12,251 nucleotides of DNA from an uncultured bacterium (GCA_947649215.1 CANSQW010000019.1:1-12251); one strand, 5' to 3'; numbered from the stretch's first letter, positions 1-7,608 are shown. Program-made: numbers and translations. Notes: generated by a model not told the origin, from the sequence alone.

Positions 1-39
1 ACGCCCCAGCCCCCGCGGGGGGGCGATTCTTACCTGCCA

Positions 40-55
40 GGGGGGGGGGGGGGGG
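40..55. repeat. Homopolymer tract of 16 G
   Basis: Sixteen uninterrupted G on the plus strand, preceded by another 7-G run at 17-23. A run this long could slip during replication and in principle could hold four G3 tracts of a quadruplex. It could also be an assembly or base-calling artefact, since two-colour sequencing chemistry reports lost signal as G. It lies outside any gene visible here. Confidence 0.85.
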
Positions 56-158
56 ACACGAATCGCACCCGCGAGGGGCCTTGCCCCGCGCCGCCGGGGA
101 GGGGGTCCGGGGCGCAGGCCAAATGGAGAGGAGGGTCGTCAGGAAGGGGCCAGTCGCC

Positions 159-193
159 TCGGCGAGCGCGCCCCTTTGAGGCGGGCTCGCCGA
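159..193 (-). terminator. Hairpin terminator of the oxidoreductase operon
   Basis: A 9-bp perfect stem (159-167 with 185-193) encloses a 17-nt loop about 20 nt past the stop codon of the anchor gene. There is no clear U-tract, which is common in GC-rich genomes. Position and stem strength support a transcription end, but this is inferred. Confidence 0.55.
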
Positions 194-213
194 AGGCCGG
201 CACCGGAAGGCGG

Positions 214-1292
214 CTAGTACAGCAGGAAGATGGAGCCGCCCATGTTGTAGAAGGCGATGCGCAGGCACACCGCGCCCACCAGGGCGCACAGGGCGGCCAC
301 GCTGCCCCACACCTTCCAGTCGCCCTGGCGCTTGCCCAGGAAGGCGCACGCCACAGGGGCCACCACGCCGATCACCACGACGCCCAGCACCACGAGGAGC
401 AGGTTGTCTCCGGCGAAGGGCCCGAACAGCGATGCGTCGGTCATGGGCTTGTTGGGATGGGTGGGATCGAAGTAGAAGCCGACGTTGGAGAAGGTGGAAG
501 ACGCCATGGCCGCAGCCGCGACGTAGAGCAGCGTCGCCACGGCGTTCACCAGCGAGCCGCCCACCACCAGGGCCGGAGCCAGCGGGCCGGCAGTCGCCGC
601 GGCCGCCTTGGAAGCGCCGATCACACGGGCCGGAGAGCCGGTGGAAACGGCCACGTCGTCGGCGTCGTCGTCAAGCACCGCGGCGGCGGCGCCAGCGGAG
701 GCCATCTTCACGCCCGCGCCGCCGGCTTGGTCGAGCCGCCCGCGACGGCGGCCCGAGGAGCGGCCGTCGTCACCGCGGCGGCGCCAGCACCCAGATCGCC
801 CTTGACGGCCATGAGCACGACCAGGGTGGCCGGACCCAGGATGCAGGCGTTGCCCAGCACGGCCAGGATCCACAGGGGGGTATCCCACGCCGGGCGCGCC
901 GGCATCAGGTAGGAGTGGGCCATGACCGCCACGAGCACGACGGATACCGCCACGCCCACCACGGCCAGCCACTGGGGCACCGTCTCGTCGGCTGAGCGGC
1001 GCAGCATCACCAGGTAGACCAGGGCCACCACGGCCAGCGCCACGATGGCGATGAGCTCCTGGGTGATGCCGGAGGTGAGGTGGCCGAAGCCGTTGAAGAT
1101 GCGCTCCCAGTGCTCCAGGTGCAGGAACACGGCGATGCCGCCGACCACCAGCAGGACCGCAGCCACGATCCAGGAGGTCATCTGGGTCTTACGGGCGCCG
1201 CCCTGGAAGGCCAGCACGCACTGGCTGGCGAACAGGCCGGCCGACCAGGCCACCAGGGTGGTAAAGATGATGAGGGGCCACTGCAGCTCCAT
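214..1292 (-). pseudogene. DmsC-type membrane anchor subunit, frameshifted
   Basis: This would anchor the oxidoreductase to the membrane and exchange electrons with the menaquinone pool. The N-terminal part (1292 to 708, 194 codons) starts ELQWPLIIFTTLV, typical of DmsC, and has about five membrane helices. The remainder, in another frame (about 735 to 214), has about three more, ending FYNMGGSIFLLY. Together they give the eight-helix DmsC plan. The frames join in an Ala-rich linker around 711-740. One extra G in the coding strand there would give a single protein of 359 residues. The start overlaps the stop of the ferredoxin subunit by one base (TAATG) and has a near-perfect Shine-Dalgarno, AAGGAGGTGA. 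A sequencing error and a true mutation are both possible. Because only the linker is hit, an error or a very recent change is more likely. Confidence 0.85.
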
Positions 1293-1912
1293 TACTGGTC
1301 ACCTCCTTGCCATTTCATGTCTCGCAGGATGTACATGAGCGAGGGCTTGTTGCCCGCGTCGGGAAGCTGGTAGACCTGGGTGTCGTCGAACTCGTTGAGG
1401 AACTCGCCCAAGGTGTAGCCACCGGGGCCCTCGAAGTTCTCGATGCCCTTCTCGGCGTCGCCGAACCAGCGGGCCATGCCGCAGCACTGGCTCACGCACT
1501 GGGGCAGCTCGCCCTGGCTGATCTTCTGCTCGCAGAGGGTGCACTTCTCCACCACGCGCTCCTCCTCGTTGAGGTAGCGCACGTTGTAGGGGCAGGCCAT
1601 CGCGCAGAACTGGCAGCCGATGCACTTCTCCTTGTCCACCTGGACGGTGCCGTCGGGCAGCTTCTGGGAGGCGCCGGTGGGGCACACCTTCACGCACTCC
1701 GGGTTCTCGCAGTGCTGGCACTGGACGTTGAGGAAGTACATCTCGACGTCGGGCCACTGGCCGGAGCCGCCCTCCTTGGGGTTGGGGCCCACGCGCAGGG
1801 TCTTGTTCCAGAAGTTGCCCACGGGCACTCCGTTGATGACCTTGCACGACACCGAGCAGGCCAGGCAGCCCACGCAGCGGTCGAGGTCGGTCACGATCGC
1901 GTACTGAGTCAT
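1292..1912 (-). CDS. DmsB-type four-cluster ferredoxin subunit
   Basis: A 206-residue electron-transfer subunit that links the membrane anchor to the catalytic subunit, close to the usual DmsB length. All four 4Fe-4S cluster motifs are complete: C13/C16/C19/C23, C65/C68/C73/C77, C97/C100/C103/C107 and C124/C127/C139/C143. It has no signal peptide, so it would be exported bound to the Tat-targeted catalytic subunit, as known for this family. The ATG is preceded by a purine-rich site (AAAGGGGG) 16 nt after the stop of the catalytic gene, and its TAA stop overlaps the start of the anchor gene, which suggests translational coupling. Residues 150-206 form an acidic C-terminal tail of the type seen in the DMSO/selenate/polysulfide reductase B subunits. 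The family call is firm; the physiological partner follows from position. Confidence 0.95.
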   Translation of the reverse strand: MTQYAIVTDLDRCVGCLACSVSCKVINGVPVGNFWNKTLRVGPNPKEGGSGQWPDVEMYFLNVQCQHCENPECVKVCPTGASQKLPDGTVQVDKEKCIGCQFCAMACPYNVRYLNEEERVVEKCTLCEQKISQGELPQCVSQCCGMARWFGDAEKGIENFEGPGGYTLGEFLNEFDDTQVYQLPDAGNKPSLMYILRDMKWQGGDQ

Positions 1913-1928
1913 CGTCTTACCCCCTTTC

Positions 1929-4900
1929 CTAGAAGTTGTCGGGATGGATGCCCTCGCCGCCGATGACCCACTTCTTCAGACGCGGGTCGCTGGCGTCGTG
2001 GATGATCTCGGTGCCGTCGTCGCCGCAGGGCACCGGGTTGTTGAACGGCGAGTTCTCGGGCGTGGCCTTGTACACCTTGACGGGGTAGGTGCGCACGTTG
2101 GAGGAGCCGTTGTACTTGTCCTGGGTCTTGCGGTCGGTGATGCAGTTGATGCACGACAGCTTGAAGCCCTTGTCGGCCTGGGCGAGCTCGGGGTACCACC
2201 ACTGGTGCTCGGCGTTGATCATGCCGGGCTTGATGCCGTAGTACAGGTCGGCCGTCTGGCGCACCTTGCCCCAGGGGCTCTCGATCCACACCCAGTCGCC
2301 CTGCTCGATGCCCAGCTCGGCGGCCGTCTCGGGGTTGATCTCCATGCGCGGCGCGGGCCACAGCTCGCGGCACCAGGGAAGCTGACGGTGCTCGCTGTGG
2401 AAGTACACGGGGATGCGGCGGCCGGAGATGAGGGTGATGGGATACTCCTCGTAGGTCTCGGCGTCCTCCACCGGGCCGTGCTTGGGCTCCACGTAGTAGG
2501 GCAGCGCCTCGCTGGTGAAGCCGGGGGCCAGCTCAGGACCGTCGGAGCCCTCGGGGTAGAACGACTCGATGGGCGTGCACCACAGCTCCTGCTTCATGGT
2601 GGGGGTGGGGAATCCGGGCACGTTGATGTCCAGCTGCGTCGGCTGCTGATGCGGGGCAGGGCGGTAGGCCTGGCCCACCTCGTAGCGACGGTAGGTGCCC
2701 CAGTCCTCGGGAAACTCCTCCTTCATGTTCCAGGTGCCGTGCTCCTGGTAGGCGGCGGCCAGCTCGTCCCAGGTGTCGAAGGGCGCGCAGCCCTGGACGC
2801 AGCACTGGATGGTGAGGTTCTCCTTCTCCTTGTCCTTGCCGGACTTCTCCAGCCACGGGTCGTCGCCGTCGAAGGCGGGGACGCCGAAGTACTTGGAGAG
2901 CTCCATGAAGTACAGCGGGTCGGACTTGCACTCCCCCGGCGGGTCGACGGCCTTGCAGCACAGCGAGAAGCTGCCACCGGCGCCCTGGGCGATGCGGAAG
3001 GCGTCGATCTCGGTCCAGTGGCACACGGGCAGGAGCACGTCCGCCGCGCCCGAGGTGGGCGAATGCCACAGGTTGGCCTCGAAGAGGAAGTCCAGCTTGT
3101 TGAGGGCGTCCCAGTTGTAGTCCGCGTTGCCCATGTTCATGTGGTCGCCAGAGCCGATCATGCCGCCGTGGATCTCGTAGGGGGCGTCGGGCTCCTTGTT
3201 GGCGCACTCCATGGCGGAGTTGCAGTCGGCCCACACGCTGTACCAGTACAGCAGGGGCATCTTCTCGGCGCCCGCCATCTTCCACGACGTCTCGACGTCG
3301 GGCATGAAGGCGAAGGCGGCCATGGAGGGGAGCATGGAGCAGGGGCCGGACTGCTCGGTCCAGCCGTTGGTGGCGCCGCGCTGGCCGCCAGGGGTGTCGA
3401 TGGCGCCCACCATGGCGCAGGCGGCCATGATGGCGCGGCAGTTCTGGGTGGAGTTGCCCGCATGCTCGACGCCCAGGCCGTAGTTGATGCCGGCGTTGGG
3501 GATGCGCGGGTCCACGCGGGTGGCCCAGGCCAGGCAGGCATCCTCGATGGTCTTGGCGTCAACGCCGGTGATCTCGGACACGCGCTCGGGGGTGAACTGC
3601 TCCAGGTACTCGGCCCACAGGTCGAAGGCGGGGCGGCCCTTGAGGGTGCGGCCGTCCTTCAGGCGCACGTCGTACTCGCCGTAGAGGGCCGGGTCGATGG
3701 CGGGGTTGAACTCGGAGAGCTCGGGGATCCAGCCGGCCACCTTGGAGCCGTCGTCGCGCAGGCGCGAGACGTCCTGGGTAAAGCCCTTGGTCTGCTTCGT
3801 CCACACCTCGCCCTCCCAGTGGGCGTCGGCCGGGTCGGCCTGCCAGTAGGTCCAGCGGTTGTTCAGCTGATCCCACACCAGGTAGCGCTTGGGGTTGCCG
3901 TCGCCCTCGACCTCCCAGTCCACCATGGTCGGGTCGATGTCGGCCTCGGTGAGCAGGCGGGTGCGGTAATCGTAGGGCTTGCCGCCGTTCTGGACGGCCT
4001 CGGTGTAGCCGGTGGGCTCCATCTCGGGCACCACGATGAACGGCGCGTTGGACCAGCGCTTGATGAACAGCTCGTCCATCAGGTCGTTCTTCAGCACGAT
4101 GTGGCACCAGCCCAGGGCCAGCGCGCTGTCGGTGCCGGGGCGGATGGGCAGCCAGTAGTCGGCGGTGCGGCCCAGGTTGGTCATGCGCGGGTCGACGGAG
4201 ATGAACACGTCGGCCTGGCGCGCCACGTCGACTACGGTGCGGCATGCGTCATCGTAGTTCGAGATGGACTGGTCGGTGGCCCACTGCACGAACACGGGCG
4301 AGTGGTTGATGACCTCCGACCACGACCACGCCTGCACGTTGTCCAGGCGCGACGCGAAGTGGCGCGGGCCCTTGCACACCTGGTAGGCGGCCACGATGTT
4401 GGGCGAGCCGAACAGCTCGAGCGCCATGCCGGCGTCGGACTGCATGCACCACTGGCGGCCGGTGCCGCACCAGGTGAACAGGCTCTCCGGGCCGTATTTC
4501 TCGCGGATCTGCATGATGTTGTCGGCGATGGTCTGGTAGGCCTCGTCCCAGCTGATGCGCACCCAGCCCGGATCGGCGCTACCCTTGGGATTGGTGCGCT
4601 TCATCGGGTACTTGATGCGGTCGGGATGGTACGCGGCCTGGATGGACGCCTGACCCTTGGCGCAATGGTTGCCCATGGTCAGGAAGCAGTCCTCATCGCC
4701 CTCGGTGCGAATGACCTTGCCGTCCTGCACGAACACCCACACGCCGCATTCCACCTTGCCGCAACCGCGGCAGCACGAGCGGATCTTCTTGATCTCGCCG
4801 GCGGCGGCCGTGGCCTCGGGCGTGGTGTCCGCCAGGGCCGCGGGGGCGCTCGCGCCCGTCAGGGCCGCGGCGGCAGCCGTCGCGGCAGCCACTTTCGTGA

Positions 4901-4931
4901 ACGTGCGACGCGACATCGTCAGCTTCCCCAT
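1929..4931 (-). CDS. Tat-exported molybdopterin oxidoreductase, catalytic subunit
   Basis: A 1000-residue member of the DMSO reductase superfamily carrying a bis-MGD cofactor. The ATG at 4931 is chosen because an AAGGAGGAGG site lies 4 nt upstream and a Tat signal follows at once: SRRTFTK at residues 7-13, a hydrophobic Ala-rich stretch, and a likely cut after ALA at 34. A longer reading from 5003 lacks support. C54, C57, C62 and C90 fit the N-terminal 4Fe-4S site. The motif QVCKGPRHF puts C186 where formate and nitrate reductases have their Mo-binding Cys, unlike DmsA, which uses Ser. The dinucleotide-binding domain spans about 830-950. It heads the A-B-C operon and diverges from a LysR gene. 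The substrate is unknown. Alternatives include sulfur or arsenic oxyanion reductases, or the catechol-dehydroxylase-like enzymes of Eggerthellaceae. Confidence 0.95.
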   Translation of the reverse strand: MGKLTMSRRTFTKVAAATAAAAALTGASAPAALADTTPEATAAAGEIKKIRSCCRGCGKVECGVWVFVQDGKVIRTEGDEDCFLTMGNHCAKGQASIQAAYHPDRIKYPMKRTNPKGSADPGWVRISWDEAYQTIADNIMQIREKYGPESLFTWCGTGRQWCMQSDAGMALELFGSPNIVAAYQVCKGPRHFASRLDNVQAWSWSEVINHSPVFVQWATDQSISNYDDACRTVVDVARQADVFISVDPRMTNLGRTADYWLPIRPGTDSALALGWCHIVLKNDLMDELFIKRWSNAPFIVVPEMEPTGYTEAVQNGGKPYDYRTRLLTEADIDPTMVDWEVEGDGNPKRYLVWDQLNNRWTYWQADPADAHWEGEVWTKQTKGFTQDVSRLRDDGSKVAGWIPELSEFNPAIDPALYGEYDVRLKDGRTLKGRPAFDLWAEYLEQFTPERVSEITGVDAKTIEDACLAWATRVDPRIPNAGINYGLGVEHAGNSTQNCRAIMAACAMVGAIDTPGGQRGATNGWTEQSGPCSMLPSMAAFAFMPDVETSWKMAGAEKMPLLYWYSVWADCNSAMECANKEPDAPYEIHGGMIGSGDHMNMGNADYNWDALNKLDFLFEANLWHSPTSGAADVLLPVCHWTEIDAFRIAQGAGGSFSLCCKAVDPPGECKSDPLYFMELSKYFGVPAFDGDDPWLEKSGKDKEKENLTIQCCVQGCAPFDTWDELAAAYQEHGTWNMKEEFPEDWGTYRRYEVGQAYRPAPHQQPTQLDINVPGFPTPTMKQELWCTPIESFYPEGSDGPELAPGFTSEALPYYVEPKHGPVEDAETYEEYPITLISGRRIPVYFHSEHRQLPWCRELWPAPRMEINPETAAELGIEQGDWVWIESPWGKVRQTADLYYGIKPGMINAEHQWWYPELAQADKGFKLSCINCITDRKTQDKYNGSSNVRTYPVKVYKATPENSPFNNPVPCGDDGTEIIHDASDPRLKKWVIGGEGIHPDNF

Positions 4932-4980
4932 ACAACCTCCTCCTTCGTTCTGGTCGTACGTCTTACTGCTTCGGCGGGCC

Positions 4981-4997
4981 GCGGGTCCTCCACCCGC
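4981..4997 (-). other. Leader hairpin upstream of oxidoreductase
   Basis: In the untranslated leader of the oxidoreductase message a 6-bp stem (4981-4986 with 4992-4997) closes a 5-nt loop that reads GGAGG on the coding strand. It could form locally in the RNA. No regulatory role can be claimed. Confidence 0.35.
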
Positions 4998-5037
4998 CAG
5001 CATCGGAGGGCCGACTCAGCCCTTCCCGCCTCCTCGC

Positions 5038-5067
5038 AGTATGGCCAGCCGCCCGGGCATGAGGAAA
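5038..5067 (-). promoter_or_regulatory. Putative promoter of the oxidoreductase operon
   Basis: On the minus strand CATACT (5038-5043) is a reasonable -10 box. The corresponding -35 window (5062-5067, TTTCCT) is poor, which fits a promoter that needs an activator. The ATAACGATTGGGAA repeat lies at and just upstream of that -35 window. The 12-mer CGCAGTATGGCC (5035-5046) that contains the -10 recurs at the promoter of the polyferredoxin gene (7508-7519). Confidence 0.45.
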
Positions 5068-5140
5068 TAACGATTGGGAAGGGGCGCCGGGTCGCCGACG
5101 CCGCGGGCATGGACTTATAACGATGGGGAATAAGGCGCCG
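5057..5140. repeat. Two AT-rich direct repeats, likely LysR operator
   Basis: The segment ATAACGATTGGGAA (5067-5080) recurs as ATAACGATGGGGAA (5117-5130), exactly 50 bp further on. The match extends outward through GCAT upstream and GGCGCCG downstream. The second copy contains CTTAT-N11-ATAAG (5114-5134), the T-N11-A form of a LysR recognition box. These are the AT-richest bases of a GC-rich intergenic region and lie between the divergent oxidoreductase and LysR genes. A spacing of 50 bp is close to five helical turns, so a tetramer could bind both copies on one face. Binding is inferred; the repeat itself is directly visible. Confidence 0.65.
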
Positions 5141-5181
5141 CGGACAGCCCATCGTCCGGGCCGGCAGGCCGGGCTGCGCTG

Positions 5182-5187
5182 TACAAT
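5182..5187 (+). promoter_or_regulatory. Putative -10 box of the LysR gene
   Basis: TACAAT lies 24 nt before the start codon of the LysR gene and matches the sigma-70 -10 consensus at five of six bases. No good -35 is present at the expected spacing. The LysR-box repeat ends about 50 nt upstream, which would allow autoregulation. Confidence 0.4.
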
Positions 5188-5211
5188 CGGACCAGAGGGA
5201 GAGGGGAATCC

Positions 5212-6141
5212 ATGAGCATCGACCAATACCGCGAGTTCTTGGAGCTCGCGCATTGCCTCAACTACACCGAGGCGGCCGCCAACCTGCACATGACCCAGCC
5301 GGCGCTCAGCAAGCACATCGTGGGGCTGGAGAAGGAGTTCGGCGGCCAGCTGTTCGCCCGCGACCGCCGCAGCGTGCGGCTCACCGAGGCCGGGCGCATC
5401 CTGGTAGGGGCGGCCACCCAGATGGTGACGGCCTACGACCGCGCGCGGGAGGGCATCGCGCTGGTGGCCTCCGACGACCCGGTGCGCGTTGACGGCGTGC
5501 TCTTCGACACGCAGCTCACGAGCATCCTGGCCCTAGCCACCACCATCCGCAACGCCGAGGGCGCCGCGCCGTTCATCTTCGAGCACCGCGACGACGTGGA
5601 CCTGCTGGGACTGCTGGACTCCGACGAGGTGGACCTGGTGCTGGCCTATGCCCACGAGAGCACCCTGGCCGAGCGCGGCTTTCTGCGCCGGCCCCTGGTG
5701 ACGGTGTCCTTCGTGGCCGTGCTCGACCGCACCCATCCCTTGGCGAAACGCGAGACGCTGCGCATGGAGGACCTGCGCGACGAGACCTTCGTCCAGTTCA
5801 TCGACGAGTACTCCATCTCGGGCTGGAGATCGGTGGAGGAGGCCTGCCTGAACCACGGGTTCTCCCCCAAGACCCGGCCCATCCTGGGACGCGCCCACAC
5901 CAGCTACGCCACCACCCCGCCGGAGGGCGGCGTGCTCATCCTCCAGGAGAACCTGCCCCAGCTACGCTACCTGCAGGACATCGGCAGCACGGTGGCCATC
6001 CCCGTGACCGACGAGGACGCGCACTTCCAGATCGACTGCATCTTCAAGGCCGAGGACGCCGAGCGGCTCGCATCGGTGGTACGTGCCTTCGAGCAGGCCC
6101 GCGACCTCATCGCGCGCCACGAGGCCCAGGCCGCGCGCTAG
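5212..6141 (+). CDS. LysR-family transcriptional regulator
   Basis: A 309-residue regulator of normal family length. The N-terminal helix-turn-helix covers about residues 2-60, with the characteristic run NYTEAAANLHMTQPALSKHI and then LEKEFGGQLFARDRR. A linker helix follows, then an effector-binding domain at about 90-300. A GA-rich ribosome binding site precedes the ATG. The gene diverges from the oxidoreductase operon, the classical arrangement for a LysR activator of its neighbour, and the shared spacer carries a T-N11-A box. The effector is probably the oxidoreductase substrate or a related compound, but that is inference. No transmembrane segment is visible, so sensing would be cytoplasmic. 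Many Eggerthellaceae catechol dehydroxylases are instead linked to membrane LuxR-type regulators, which this is not. Confidence 0.95.
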   Translation: MSIDQYREFLELAHCLNYTEAAANLHMTQPALSKHIVGLEKEFGGQLFARDRRSVRLTEAGRILVGAATQMVTAYDRAREGIALVASDDPVRVDGVLFDTQLTSILALATTIRNAEGAAPFIFEHRDDVDLLGLLDSDEVDLVLAYAHESTLAERGFLRRPLVTVSFVAVLDRTHPLAKRETLRMEDLRDETFVQFIDEYSISGWRSVEEACLNHGFSPKTRPILGRAHTSYATTPPEGGVLILQENLPQLRYLQDIGSTVAIPVTDEDAHFQIDCIFKAEDAERLASVVRAFEQARDLIARHEAQAAR

Positions 6142-6177
6142 CCGACGAGGGCCGGGCCGGGGAACGTCCCGCGCCGA

Positions 6178-6243
6178 GCATGCGGAGCGGAGGCGGAGGC
6201 GGGGGGGCCGCGCCAAAGCGGCCCCCCGCTGGCATGCGGAGCG
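6178..6243. terminator. Strong GC hairpin between convergent genes
   Basis: The core stem pairs 6199-6211 with 6218-6229 (12 bp with one bulged G) around the 6-nt loop GCCAAA. It sits between the ends of the convergent LysR and polyferredoxin genes and so could end transcription from both sides. Two copies of GCATGCGGAGCG (6178-6189 and 6232-6243) flank it as direct repeats. There is no U-tract on either strand. Confidence 0.6.
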
Positions 6244-6300
6244 AGACGACGGGGCGGGACGACGGGCGGGACTGCGCGACGGGAATCGCACCCCGGGGCC

Positions 6301-7467
6301 CTAGTAGATGCGCTCGACCCCCAAAAGCTCGCGCAGGGCGTCGCGCACCGAGTTCTCCTGGCCGGGAGGGTTCGTGGGCGGCCGCAGCGGAATGCGCTCC
6401 ACGACGCGCTCCGCCACATCGCGCGCGAACACCTCATCGGACAGGCTCAGGGCGTCAGCCGGGCAGATGGCCTCGCAGGTGCGGCACTTCACGCAGATAG
6501 CCGGGTCGTGGGCCAGCGCCGGGGCGCCGTCCTCCCCCGCCTTCGACAGCGCGCCCGTGGGGCAGAAGACGGCGCACATCTGGCACGATCGGCAGCGATC
6601 GGCGTCGACGACCACGTGGCCCCACAGACGCGTGGACACCATCACGTCGTCGGGTTGTCCCCAGCCGCCGAGCACGCCGAGCAGACGCCGGCGCCGCTCG
6701 GGCAGCAGGTGCGGCAGGGTGCCGTCCTCCCCCACCTTGGATAGCGTCGGCGCGTCGCCCGCCTTCTCCTCGCCCTGGACGGCGGCTGCGGCGGCTTGGG
6801 CCGCCACCCGGCGACCACGGCGGGCCGTGGCGCCGAGGAACGCGCGCCTCGCCTGGTCGAACCCCTCCTCAGCGCGTCGCACGGCACCCGGCAGTCGGTC
6901 GGCCAGCTCCACCTGGGCGGGGATGCGCCACGCGGAGAACAACTCACCGGCCGTGGCAGCCACCTCGCCGGCCACGGCGCATCCGGGCCGCAGCGCGCAG
7001 GCGGCGCAGTCGTCATGGGCCAGCACGATGCGCGTGGCGCCACCGCAGGCCAGGGTGGCGAGCAGGCTCTCGTCCACACGCCCCAGGCACGGCGTCACCG
7101 CCACCTTCTGCGGATCGTAGAGCCCCGCGGCCCGCTCCGCCAAGGTCGCGCAGGCTATGACCGCCAACCCGCCCGCGGCCTCGGCGGCCTTGGCGCAGGC
7201 GCCCAGGAGCAGCCCGTCGACGGGGTCGCGCGCCTCCAGGGCACCGGAGGGGCAGACGGTGGCGCAGGTGCCGCATCCCACGCAGAGCGCCGGGTCCACG
7301 GCCAGCTCGCCCCCGTCCAGCGACAGGCAGCCCGAGGTGCAGGCCTCGGCGCACCGGCGGCAGGAGGCGTTGCGGTTGCGCACCTGGACGCAGCGGTCGT
7401 GGCGCACGGCGATAGCAGCGCCGTTCATGCGCTGCAGGACTTCGATGATGGTTGAGACAGACGTCAT
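6301..7467 (-). CDS. Polyferredoxin with central Cys domain
   Basis: A 388-residue cytoplasmic protein, probably an electron carrier for respiratory enzymes. An N-terminal pair of ferredoxin-like sites has cysteines at 36, 39, 43 and 47 (with C26 as an extra candidate) and at 62, 65, 68 and 72. The C-terminal pair is canonical: C292/C295/C298/C302 and C325/C328/C331/C335. Between them a domain at about 85-185 carries TPCLGRVDESLL (C127) and C154/C157/C163, which recalls the MvhD/FlpD-type CxGR fold of heterodisulfide-reductase systems. A charged Ala/Arg linker (195-260) separates the halves. The ATG at 7467 is preferred over an in-frame GTG at 7482 because AAGGGAG lies 5 nt upstream of it. 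No signal peptide is visible. It diverges from the TorD-containing operon, and its partner is not evident from sequence. Confidence 0.85.
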   Translation of the reverse strand: MTSVSTIIEVLQRMNGAAIAVRHDRCVQVRNRNASCRRCAEACTSGCLSLDGGELAVDPALCVGCGTCATVCPSGALEARDPVDGLLLGACAKAAEAAGGLAVIACATLAERAAGLYDPQKVAVTPCLGRVDESLLATLACGGATRIVLAHDDCAACALRPGCAVAGEVAATAGELFSAWRIPAQVELADRLPGAVRRAEEGFDQARRAFLGATARRGRRVAAQAAAAAVQGEEKAGDAPTLSKVGEDGTLPHLLPERRRRLLGVLGGWGQPDDVMVSTRLWGHVVVDADRCRSCQMCAVFCPTGALSKAGEDGAPALAHDPAICVKCRTCEAICPADALSLSDEVFARDVAERVVERIPLRPPTNPPGQENSVRDALRELLGVERIY

Positions 7468-7510
7468 GGGGGCTCCCTTCACGCGATGATCGACCCCATC
7501 CCCGAGCCGC

Positions 7511-7540
7511 AGTATGGCCGCGCCCCGCCGCGCCCGTCAA
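7511..7540 (-). promoter_or_regulatory. Sigma-70-like promoter of the polyferredoxin gene
   Basis: On the minus strand TTGACG (-35, 7535-7540) and CATACT (-10, 7511-7516) are separated by 18 bp. Transcription would start about 35-40 nt before the ATG at 7467. The 12-mer around the -10 is identical to that at the oxidoreductase promoter. Confidence 0.6.
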
Positions 7541-7569
7541 CGAAAAAGGCCGGTCAAGCCCGAATCGGC

Positions 7570-7579
7570 ATAACGTTAT
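7570..7579. promoter_or_regulatory. Palindrome ATAACGTTAT between divergent promoters
   Basis: A perfect 10-bp palindrome lies between the -35 boxes of the two divergent promoters (7535-7540 and 7609-7614). It shares the ATAACG core with the repeats upstream of the LysR gene and is AT-rich in a GC-rich region. A protein-binding site is plausible but unproven. Confidence 0.4.
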
Positions 7580-7608
7580 TCTGATTGGCGAGACAGGCCC
7601 GACGCGCC

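Larger units (their letters stand above)
1..213. other. Intergenic region with G16 tract, no gene seen
   Basis: This stretch lies downstream of the minus-strand oxidoreductase operon, and no convincing coding region is visible. It contains a run of 16 consecutive G (40-55) flanked by a 7-bp inverted repeat (23-29 with 60-66). It also holds a small GC hairpin (71-91) with a 5-bp stem and a further 3 bp after a mismatch, and a larger terminator-like hairpin (159-193). The gene to the left lies outside the window. Confidence 0.7.

Noticed and set aside
60..70. GAATCGCACCC repeated at 6283-6293
   Set aside because: An 11-base match is expected by chance in a GC-rich window of this size, and the two sites have different settings.
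4932..5003. N-terminal extension of the catalytic subunit to 5003
   Set aside because: It would bury the Tat signal 24 residues inside the protein, and the upstream start has no ribosome binding site, whereas 4931 has a strong one.
1944..5120. Very long plus-strand open frame opposite the catalytic gene
   Set aside because: It is the complement of a real GC-rich gene; its protein is a low-complexity Val/Gly/Ala/His/Leu string with no domain, and it lacks a supported start.
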